From Antedon mediterranea (lineage: Eukaryota > Echinodermata > Crinoidea > Comatulida > Antedonidae): a stretch of DNA of 64,000 bases. The DNA lies in the NCBI RefSeq assembly GCF_964355755.1, contig NC_092671.1:26038070-26102069 (forward strand). Reading direction: 5' to 3'. The notes under the pieces are model-generated. The model had not been told where the DNA came from. It ran no database searches and worked only from the letters and a program-made list of their open reading frames with translations. Numbering within the stretch: the stretch's first letter is position 1; each line of letters starts with the position of its first letter. Positions 47,127 to 59,100 of the stretch are shown piece by piece. The position numbers and the translations under genes are program-made.

Positions 47127-50100
47127 GAGATGTTTATAACAAGATAAAATACAGCTCTGCCAATTGATTGATTTAATTTAGTAATAGTAATAAAAATGAT
47201 ATTTAATGGTTCCATTCAACTGCCAGCACATTGTCAACACTTTTTCAAGTAATTATTAAACAATAATAATGATTGATGACTGTTTTGAATTCAGGGCATT
47301 CCGACTCTGTCACCTGTGTTGGTTTTAGCAGTGATTCTAAGTTTGTTGCTTCTGGAGACATGTCTGGGTTAGTGAAGGTCTGGAGCACAGAATCCTGGGA
47401 AGAGATTTGGTCATTTGAATGTTCTGACCTTGAGGTGAGAAAACCAATTTATGTCATTCCATGTGCAGTACCATTTATCGTAATATATATTTTTTCCTAC
47501 TATTCGACTCAGCTGCCATTAGGATTGTTTCCAAAGAAACCATTATTGTGCCTCAATGCACTGTAATAATCCTGTATAATCCAAAAAGTCCTGCATATGT
47601 AATTACCAGAAAAAGCCATTGATCATGTTGCCTCTTCTCGATCCTCCTGTATGCCGGTCACTAATAGGCACAGATTATGAAGGTGATTGATTGGCAAAGT
47701 AACCTAAAAAAGATTCTGCCTCTATTCTAGTGGTACTGAATTGAAACGGTTTACTTTTGTTAAAAACTGTATCATTTAAAAGAGTTATTTTTTTTTTTTT
47801 TTTCAAATTTTTTGTTTCATTTAATTTCTTTACTTCTTTTCTTGCAAGTTTGTCTCTACTGAGACTACAGTATCTTTCTTTCATTCATTCATTTTTATTT
47901 CAAAATTCATCAAACAAATTAATACAGATTAATATTCAGATTATTCAATTAAAAGGTACAAAGCCTGGAAAAAAACAAATAAGCTCAATTAAGCTTTAAG
48001 TCTGGTTTTACCAGAACAAAAAAACAACTACAAATATTATAGTATTGATTGTATCAAATAATAAACAATACATACATTTCAATTTCCCCAAATATATTTA
48101 CTCTTGATAGAATAATAACTGTTTCTCTTTTTTACAGTGGATAAAGTGGCATCCATCTGCACATGTCCTCTTAGCAGGTACTGCAGATGGTGATGTCTGG
48201 ATGTGGAAGATACCTAGTGGAGAGTGCAAAACAATGCAAGGACATGGATGTCAGACTACTACGGCAGAACTATTTTCAGATGGTATGAAGCTTAGTTTAC
48301 TTATTAATCTATTTTTATATCTTAATTTAGGCTTGATCTATCACCAGAACTATGACTGAGGATAGTCTCGAACCTGTGTGTATTGTAATGCTATCGTGCC
48401 TATGGTGATTTGGCTGAGTGATATACACAACCTCTTGAGAGCTCACAGGAACTGCTGCTTGAATAAGACCAAATAATCTCTCCCACTAAATGACATATTT
48501 TGACATAAATGCTGTTGGCACTAAATATTTTACAGCGTTCATTGTAGTGACAATCCCTTGGATTTAAGATGAGGTCAAGTAATTTCGTAAATTTTACTTT
48601 TTCTAATCCAGTTCAGCCTAAGACTTTCCGGTTTGCCATGTTTCTATCAGGTGACACACAAGGCTGATACCTAGTAGTATTATTACTATTATAGCAGCAT
48701 TCAATTGTCATACATTGTTCAATATCCAATTCGAAAGAGACCGCTACTCTCTTCGTCAGCAACAGACATGTTGCTGTTCATTGGGCTGAACCACTACCAG
48801 GAAGGGTATAAAATAACTGACCTGTCACTCCAAGAATATTAATATTTAGGTATCACAATTTTTGCATTGAACATTTAAAATTCTATTCATGAAATGTCTT
48901 GCTTTTAGGTAAACAGTGTTGTACAGGTTATGAAGATGGTGTAATAAAGGTGTGGGATCTGAAGACAGCCAAAGCGACTACAACATTTAAAGGTATGTCT
49001 AAATAACAATAATAATAAAATATTGTCACATATTAACTTTTAGTATTGGTTACTAATATAGTAGTGGATTACTAATATAGTAGTGGGTTACTAATATAGT
49101 AGTGGGTTACTAATATAGTAGTGGGTTACTAATATAGTAGTGGGTTACTAATATAGTAGTGGGTTACTAATATAGTAGTGGGTTACTAATATAGTAGTGG
49201 GTTACTAATATAGTAGTGGGTTACTAATATAGTAGTGGGTTACTAATATAGTAGTGGGTTACTAATATAGTAGTGGGTTACTAATATAGTAGTGGGTTAC
49301 TAATATAGTAGTGGGTTACTAATATAGTAGTGGGTTACTAATATAGTATTGGTTACTAATATAGTAGTGGATTACTAATATAGTAGTGGATTACTAATAT
49401 AGTAGTGGGTTACTAATATAGTAGTGGGTTACTAATATAGTAGTGGGTTACTAATATAGTAGTGGGTTACTAATATAGTAGTGGGTTACTAATATAGTAG
49501 TGGGTTACTAATATAGTAGTGGGTTACTAATATAGTAGTGGGTTACTAATATAGTAGTGGGTTACTAATATAGTAGTGAGTTACTAATATAGTAGTGGGT
49601 TACTAATATAGTAGTGGGTTACTAATATAGTAGTGGGTTACTAATATAGTAGTGGGTTACTAATATAGTAGTGGGTTACTAATATAGTAGTGGGTTACTA
49701 ATATAGTAGTGGGTTACTAATATAGTAGTGGGTTACTAATATAGTAGTGGGTTACTAATATAGTAGTGGGTTACTAATATAGTAGTGGGTTACTAATATA
49801 GTATTGGGTTACTAATATAGTATTGGGTTACTAATATAGTAGTGGGTTACTAATATAGTAGTGGGTTACTAATATAGTAGTGGGTTACTAATATAGTAGT
49901 GGGTTACTAATATAGTAGTGGGTTACTAATATAGTAGTGGGTTACTAATATAGTAGTGGATTACTAATATAGTAGTGGGTTACTAATATAGTAGTGGGTT
50001 ACTAATATAGTATTGGTTACTAATATAGTAGTGGGTTACTAATATAGTAGTGGGTTACTAATATAGTATTGGTTACTAATATAGTATTGGTTACTAATAT

Positions 50101-53100
50101 AGTAGTGGGTTACTAATATAGTATTGGTTACTAATATAGTAGTGGGTTACTAATATAGTAGTGGATTACTAATATAGTAGTGGATTACTAATATAGTAGT
50201 GGGTTACTAATATAGTAGTGGGTTACTAATATAGTAGTGGGTTACTAATATAGTAGTGGGTTACTAATATAGTACAGTCAACTCTCCCAATACCGGACAC
50301 CTTTGGGCCGGCCAAATAAGTCTGGTTTTCCGGAAAGTCTGGTATTCGGAATGTGTTTTTAATGGTAAATATAAATTTGGGACCTTTTGGTCCTCAAAAA
50401 ATGTCTGGTATTGGGAGAGTTTCTGGTTTTCGGAGAGTCCGGTATTGGGAGAGTTGACTGTAGTGGGTTACTAATATAGTAGTGGGTTACTAATATAGTA
50501 GTGGATTACTAATATAGTAGTGGATTACTAATATAGTAGTGGATTACTAATATAGTATTGGTTACTAATATAGTAGTGGGTTACTAATATAGTAGTGGGT
50601 TACTAATATAGTAGTGGATTACTAATATAGTAGTGGATTACTAATAGAGTAGTGGGTTACTAATATAGTATTGGTTACTAATATAGTAGTGGATTACTAA
50701 TATAGTATTGGTTACTAATATAGTAGTGGATTACTAATATAGTAGTGGGTTACTAATATAGTATTGGTTACTAATATAGTAGTGGATTACTAATATAGTA
50801 TTGGTTACTAATATAGTAGTGGGTTACTAATATAGCAGTGGATTACTAATATAGTATTGGTTACTAATATAGTAGTGGGTTACTAATATAGTAGTGGATT
50901 ACTAATATAGTAGTTGGTTACTAATATAGTAGTGGGTTACTAATATAGTAGTGGATTACTAATATAGTAGTGGATTACTAATATAGTAGTGGATTACTAA
51001 TATAGTAGTGGATTACTAATATAGTAGTGGATTACTAATATAGTATTGGTTACTAATATAGTAGTGGGTTACTAATATAGTAGTGGATTACTAATATAGT
51101 AGTGGGTTACTAATATAGTAGTGGGTTACTAATATAGTAGTGGGTTACTAATATAGTAGTGGGTTACTAATATAGTAGTTGGTTACTAATATAGTAGTGG
51201 GTTACTAATATAGTAGTGGATTACTAATATAGTAGTGGGTTACTAATATAGTAGTGGGTTACTAATATAGTAGTGGGTTACTAATATAGTATTGGTTACT
51301 AATATAGTAGTGGGTTACTAATATAGTAGTGGGTTACTAATATAGTATTGGTTACTAATATAGTAGTGGGTTACTAATATAGTATTGGTTACTAATATAG
51401 TAGTGGATTACTAATATAGTAGTGGATTACTAATATAGTAGTGGGTTACTAATATAGTATTGGTTACTAATATAGTAGTGGGTTACTAATATAGTATTGG
51501 TTACTAATATAGTAGTGGATTACTAATATAGTAGTGGATTACTAATATAGTAGTGGATTACTAATATAGTAGTGGGTTACTAATATAGTAGTGGGTTACT
51601 AATATAGTAGTGGGTTACTAATATAGTAGTGGGTTACTTATATAGTATTGGGTTACTAATATAGTAGTGGGTTACTAATATAGTAGTGGGTTACTAATAT
51701 AGTAGTGGGTTACTAATATAGTATTGGGTTACTAATATAGTAGTGGGTTACTAATATAGTATTGGTTACTAATATAGTAGTGGGTTACTAATATAGTAGT
51801 GGGTTACTAATATAGTATTGGTTACTAATATAGTAGTGGGTTACTAATATAGTAGTGGGTTACTAATATAGTAGTGGGTTACTAATATAGTAGTGGGTTA
51901 CTAATATAGTAGTGGATTACTAATATAGTATTGGTTACTAATATAGTAGTGGGTTACTAATATAGTAGTGGGTTACTAATATAGTAGTGGATTACTAATA
52001 TAGTAGTGGTTTACTAATATAGTAGTGGGTTACTAATATAGTAGTGGATTACTAATATAGTAGTGGATTACTAATATAGTAGTGGATTACTAATTTAAGC
52101 TTGAAATTATTTAATTAAAGTAGTAAAACATTATCTTCCATTTCCTCTTCGCTTGCATCTGATAAAACATTTAACAATTCTGATTTATTTACAGGGAACT
52201 CTGGTCATCAAGACAGTGTGACATCATTAGATTGCCATGACAACAATAACCTGATATTGTCAGGATCTGTTGATGGATCTAGCAAGATATATAATTGTAA
52301 CACTGGCAAGGTAAAGATCCCAGACCTAAGAAAAAGATTCCCTCCCCAACCTCAGCACTTCTTTTTTTATCCAATATTTACCATGCTATTTCTCTAAAGT
52401 TCTGTCTGCACTATCAAACTAGTTCGACAAAAAAATGTGTCATGTGCCCAAATATGCTATTGATATGATGTCATCAACCCTTTTTTTTATAGTGTAGACA
52501 AAGCTTTAGATTACAGATATGCAGTGCCTACCAGATCAACACACCGGGAGACGATCTCCTACTCTTTTCGAATAGTGTACCAAGTACACTATATGTACAC
52601 TGGACCATCGACTTTACGTCCTATATGAAGGACGAGGCAATAAGAGTAAAGCATCTTGACTGATGATGCAATCAGTATGATGTTATCATTACACCAACAC
52701 TCTCTGGTATATACAGCACCCTATGTGATTCCCAGACAGTCTCCCGTCCAGAATGCAACTAGCCCAACGTTGCTTAATTTGACGAGAACCGATGTTTCAA
52801 CGCAGTGGTAACAATTACTTCAATTTATTTACTTCAGGTGTATTATTATTATTTATCTTGTCAGGAAGTGGCAGTTTTCTTTGCTGGTGATGTCAATGAA
52901 GATATAGGTGAAACAAATTCAATTGAATCAGTAGGATTCTGTCACAGGTAAGAATTTCATTTTTCTTGCATAATAGGGATTCACATTCCTATTCCTACTT
53001 TAGACTAAAGGCCCGGTCTCACCAGACTCTAATGATCACGATATGATAACCAAAATACCAGTATAGTGGTTATAATGCACTTCTTGTATCCTCATATACA

Positions 53101-56100
53101 TTTGTACAATTTTTGTTGCACGATAGAAAGTTAAAGACAACCAAAAGAGAGTAGGGGCAACAAAACTTTATTTCTAGAGGCTTTGATTAAATGTTGTAAT
53201 GGCCTGGAAGAAAAATTTAAAAAATGATAATCGAAAAGAATTTTTTATTATATGACAAATCTCTTTTTATAAACACTATAAAAGAGATATCTGGCAGGAG
53301 ATCAGTCACAGCATTTGGACGAGTGGTGAGTACCTTTTACGTATTGAGAATAATACCTGGTCAAGGCGAACACCTTGGTTGGCGATGGCTAATTTTCTGG
53401 CTTGACGCCCAGGTCAGGCCTACAAACAGAACATATCAATCGTTGTATCGTGTTATACTATGACTATAAGAATTATATATTTACAATATATATTGGTAAA
53501 CATATCGTGGGTGGTGTGGTGTGACTGGTCTTTAGTATAATCTATACTTTATATTATTCCACCCCCGATTTAGTCTCAATTTCACGATGTCATACTCTTT
53601 CATTCAGTGAGTGTTGTAGGCAAATGCAACTGCGCTGTCTGAGAGTGTAGCAACACACTCCTCTACCACCTATAGTTTTTGTGATTCTTGCATCGAGAAT
53701 AAAAAACCTACATTTTATAACCACATACACAGAATGGAAACAGAAAGTCTCGGCTTACCGTTTTTCCGATCGAAATAGTTAAATCTCTCTATTGTTTCAA
53801 TAATGTTTTCAAGACTTGTCAATTAAAATTAGTATTCATGTCGATTCTGTATAATTATATGCAACAATTTATTTAATTTTCAGTCAACCACTTGCAGCCA
53901 TTGGCTCTTTGAATGGTACACTTAGCATTTGGGACATGCCTACTCAGATTGTTCGTCACAAATGTCAACACGATGTATGTTTTCTTTATAATCTTTTACA
54001 TTTGACATCAATATTATATCAAAATGTTCTACAATGCTTTTTCCACGTGTATTGTTAATATAGATGATTTTTTAAGTCCAGTGGGTGAGTGGTTAAAGCG
54101 TTGCAAACCACAGCCCTAAACAAAATTGGTCACAGGTTCAAGTCAACATTGACTTGTTAGTCTACTTGCGGATGCGCAAATCATAAAAACGTTGTCATAT
54201 AGTATCTGTCGGCATAGTGGGCGTGCAAATCGAAAAGCCTCTACTGTCACTCACAGCCAATACTTCAAGTAAGCCTTCTGGTAGGCCTCTTTATTCTGTA
54301 ACAATCAATATTTTGAATGTGGAATTTATGACGATGAAGATGATATACATCTCTCTGATGTGCACTTTAAAGAACCCATTGCATCTTTTGTTTTACTATA
54401 CTATGGCAACGGCAAGATTTGCTTACATATTATTAACCATGCTCTGCCATTACTTTCATTGCTTTGTTTTTTTCTTTAGGCTGGAATTGTTAAGCTAAAA
54501 TGGGATAAAACAAACCCATTTGTTTACACATGCAGTCTAGATGGAAATATAAGGCTTTGGGATGCAAGGTCAGGAAAGGTTGAAGGGTCATGGTCAGGTC
54601 ACAAGGGAGAAATCCTGGACATGAATATCAGCAGGTAAGTTGCTTAATTAGCTTTATTCTTAATAACTTTCTTTAAACTCGATAGCTTGTTTCATGTTGT
54701 CATAGGTTGTGGCAGTCTCTGTCGCAGATGAAGCAAACGGTGATGAAGCCCTGCAGGTTTTTTATTTATCTCTTCGGCAGCCTCTCTTTGCAACACTCCC
54801 ACCAACTACATCAATCAAGATTAGCCATAAGGCCCAGCCAGTTTTCGATGTCCTTGTGTTAGACTTCTGTCTTGCCACAGCATGGTCTTAAGGATTCATG
54901 AATCGATTTATTGGACAAAGTCTCCATGTAAGTTATGGATTACCAGAACCTCAACATTGGTAACTTTGTCGTGCCTGTGTCTGTCTTACCAGGCTGGTTA
55001 TGATTGCTTGGAGATGCACTTCTTTTTGTAGGTTGAGATGTTTTCAAAAACTCCTTTTGGATGCTAGTTTCTTGTTGGAATTTTTGGGAAGGTGAGACCC
55101 CTTCCTTCCAAAACGTGCATTGTTCAATCAAGTTTCTGGAAACTATTTGAGGCTTTGCCCAGGGATAAGCTGTCAATAATGTAGCTTTGCTGAGATGTTG
55201 GCTTAATCAATAACTAGCCAAACTTTTATGGCAACAAGCACCTCTCTATCTGGATTAGAGTTCTAAGTAATACCCTTTTTTTCTGACTTTTGTGGTTGGC
55301 TATGGTAATTTGATCTGAAGAGGCTGTTCTGAGTGTGTCCTAGAGTTTTCATCAGTGGTTATATGTTTCATGTAGATGTAGATTTCAATTTGTAATTTTC
55401 ACAAGCACTACACTTTGCTTTAGTAATTGGCATATCTTTGTTTGGTTAGCCTCATTCTGTGTCATGCATGTTTTGTAGACCTATATTACAATTGTCTTAA
55501 AGCCCCATTCCCTACGTTTTTTAGATCTATTTTAAGATCACAAACTATATTTAATGTAAAAATAATACTATATGGTCCTATTGCGATAACTTTTTTCGTC
55601 TTTAAACGGTTAAAAATGTGAAAAATAAATCGATTCTAATAATTATAGAGGCCCGCTATAAATCCCAAAATGCATTGCGCGCGGGTTGATATTTTTGTTT
55701 TTCACCTGTAATTCGCCCACTTTTCGATCGATCGTGAAGCCAAAACAAATGGAAGACTCCTAACTTTTCAGCGAAAATACCGGGTTTTCCCCAATTTGTA
55801 TCAACGGAGTCTGGCAAAAATAGAAAGACAATTAATGCAGCAACTATACAACGTCAGGCTAGGTATATAGCTAGCGTACGATGTTCGTACGTTATCGATG
55901 TTTACCAGCTAGGCCTACAAAACTAAGCCTAGCTAGGCTATGCCTAAGACCGTCCACGAGAGGTCGATCGCCGCGAGCTACTTAGGTAGTGCATTGTTTC
56001 TCACTTTTTATCATAATTTATCATAAAACGTACATTTAAGACAAGGAATGACATGGTTTAATGTTTTTAAAGTGATTTTCCAAAAAACGTCCAAAATTGC

Positions 56101-59100
56101 AGGGAAGGGGTCTTTAAGCACCCTTTATTGTCAATACCACATTGAAAGACCAGTTTTTTTCGTGCTTTGTTTGTTTGTTTGGTGTTTTCCACAGTAAAGA
56201 GCCAACAAAATTGGCATCGGCTCGAGATGAACTTGCTCCTTGTTCTACAGGTGGAACAAGTCTTTTGGATAAGGACTATAAACTGTAGGTCCTGTCTCAT
56301 ATGCACAACTGTGTTTGTTAATTAGTTATCCGCTTGGTATACCAAGCGGATAACTCCTTGTTATTGTACGAGATCAACATTTTTTTTCTGTATTATTAGT
56401 TATCCGCATTGAGCGGATAACTCCTTGTAACTGTCCTGTTACTTTTTTTTTTCTTTCCTTCTCCCCCATTTTTGTGTCTCGCGTATCTCAAAAACTTGTA
56501 AACATAACATGTTATAACTTTGTCAGCATGAGGGCATTCACGTGAAGTTGTGCACCTCCTATTTTTGAATTATGTCAGAGTTGCGCAACATGACTTACGC
56601 GCGATTTAATGAATTTCAAATATTTAACATAGGTCAAAAACCAAATAACATTTTAAATTGAAACTTTGCAAAAGTTTAATTTATATCATGCGCTAACTTT
56701 TTGTTGAAAAAAAAATGCGTGTTTTACAAAAAGTTACGCGCGTACGCGCATTTAAAATTTCAAAATGCGCAAAATTAATTTCTAATCAACTTTCTACGCG
56801 TTTCATGTCATTTTGAGAATGTCAAAAATTCCCAGGCGCGCGCTACTTTTTACGCGCGCGGAGCACACGTATCGTTAAAAACAGATTTTTTTGCGTGATT
56901 TATGTTTTTTCTGCCTTTTCTAGTAATTTTACCAACTTTTAAACAATTTCGACTTCAAATTACGTCATACGGGCACGTCGAATTGGATAATTTATGTGCG
57001 TTTTTGATGAAAAAGTTCAAAAATTTGTCAAAATTTGTCAAAATTATACCTTTTTTTAAACAGTCGTAGTTTCTAAACTAAACGGTAAAAGTTATTTTTA
57101 TTACGTATTTTGGAAGATGATGAGTTGTAGATCCTGTATCATGCATCAATATGGCTTACCGGACATTGTGACGTCATCGTATGGCCATGCGAATATAAAA
57201 AATAGAATTTTTGTATCTTTTATCATAGCTCATCACATTTAATAGAGCGCATCTCCAATTATCTGTTTTCCATTTTCACCCCGATTTTTATATTATCTAG
57301 GTCTATCAACTATCTTTCGCATGGGTTAAAATATTTTAATTTTTATGACGTCATCATGTCTAAAAATGAAAATAACGTGGGTCACTTATTTTCATCTTTA
57401 CAGTAAATTTCAATCTGTTATAGCTTGTCAGAATAAAACGTGATAATCATGATTAAAACGTTTTCTGGAAGCTATTGGATTGTAGATACGAATTCATGTA
57501 AACATTTTGCCAATCGGATGTTGTAACGTCATCATATGGCCAGTTGAAAAAAAAAAGTCGTATTTTCATATTTTGCGTAATAGTTCATCACATTTAAAAG
57601 GGCGCGCATCTATATTTTACGTATTCAAATTTCTTCCACACGTTAATATGATGTTGCTGAGATAATTTCCTTCCGAAATTGCTATCTTAGTGTTTCATTT
57701 TGATACCGAAGCCGTGTTAAAAATAAGTATAAACGGGGGGACCCGTAATTTCACCTATTCTACACTGTATGTAACATGTATACAGATTATACCGTTTGCA
57801 CTGTATATACTATATGACACAAAATTGACAGAATTCAGCATATGATATTCTTCAGTTCAGGTCATAATGTCATACTCTTTTTCCGTGTGCAAAATTCCAA
57901 CGTATGACGTTTGTCATGCGGATAACTAACTCGTCAAAGTGACGAGTTTCATGTCTAGTTCTTCTTTCCTTCCTTCCTTTTTGTGAGTCGCGTTTCTCTA
58001 AAATGTGTAAACATAACATTTCATAACTTTGACAACATATGGGCATTTACGTGAAGTTGTGCACCTCCTATTTTTGAATGACGTCATAGTTGCGCAACGT
58101 GACTTACGCGCAATTTTATGAATTTCAATGATTGATCATAGATTAAAAACCAAAAGTCATTTAGTATTGACACTTTGACAAAATTTAAGTCATATCAGGG
58201 GCAAACTTTCTACGGATTAAAAATGGCATGTTTCACAAGAAGTTACGCGCGCACGCGCATTTAAAATTTCAAAATGCGCAAAACTAATTTCTAATCAACT
58301 TTTTACGCGTTTCATGTCATTTTGAGCATGTCAAAAATTCCCACGGGCGCGCAATTTTTTACGCACGCGGTGCGCACGTAGCGATAAAAACATATTTTTT
58401 TCTCTTGAATTATATTTTTCAAGCCTTTCCTAGTAATTTTGAAAACAATTTAGAACTTTTCCAGTTTAAATAACGCCATACGAACACGTTGAATTAGACA
58501 ATTTGTGCACGTTTTTTATGAAAAAGCTTAAAAAATCATCAAAATAATGTCTTTTTTTAAACAGTCATAGTTTCTAAAGTAAACCGTGAACCGTTTATTT
58601 TTATTACAAAATCTAGAAGTTGATGAGTTGCAGATATCGGATCATGCATCGATAAGGCTAAAAAAACATTGTGACGTAATCGTATGGCCACACGAATGTA
58701 AAATATAGGATTTTTGTCTGTTTCGTTATTGCTCATCACATTCAATGGAGCGCATCACGCTTATCTGTATTCCTTTTTCTCCTATATTTATATATTGTCT
58801 AGGTCAATCAACTTTCTTTAGCATGAGATAAAAATATTTAAATTTTTATAACGTCATCATGCCTAAAAATTTTAATTACGTGGGTCATTAATTTCATCTT
58901 TACAGTAAATTTTAATCTGTAATAGCTCGTAAGAATAAAATGTGATAATCACGATTAAAACGTTTTCTGGAAGCTATAGGATTGTAGATACGAATTCATG
59001 TAAACATTTTGCCAATCGGATGTTGTGATGTCATCATATTGCCAGTTGAATAAAAAAAGTCGTATTTTCATATTTTGCGTAATAGTTCATCACATTTAAA

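Noticed and set aside
47757-47999. 80-codon frame in AAMP intron 4
   Set aside because: It runs through a poly-T tract and a LINE-tail-like segment; composition is that of low-complexity DNA.
52700-52815. Functional 5S rRNA gene
   Set aside because: Many core positions are changed, the 5' end does not match, and the sequence runs into a SINE body.
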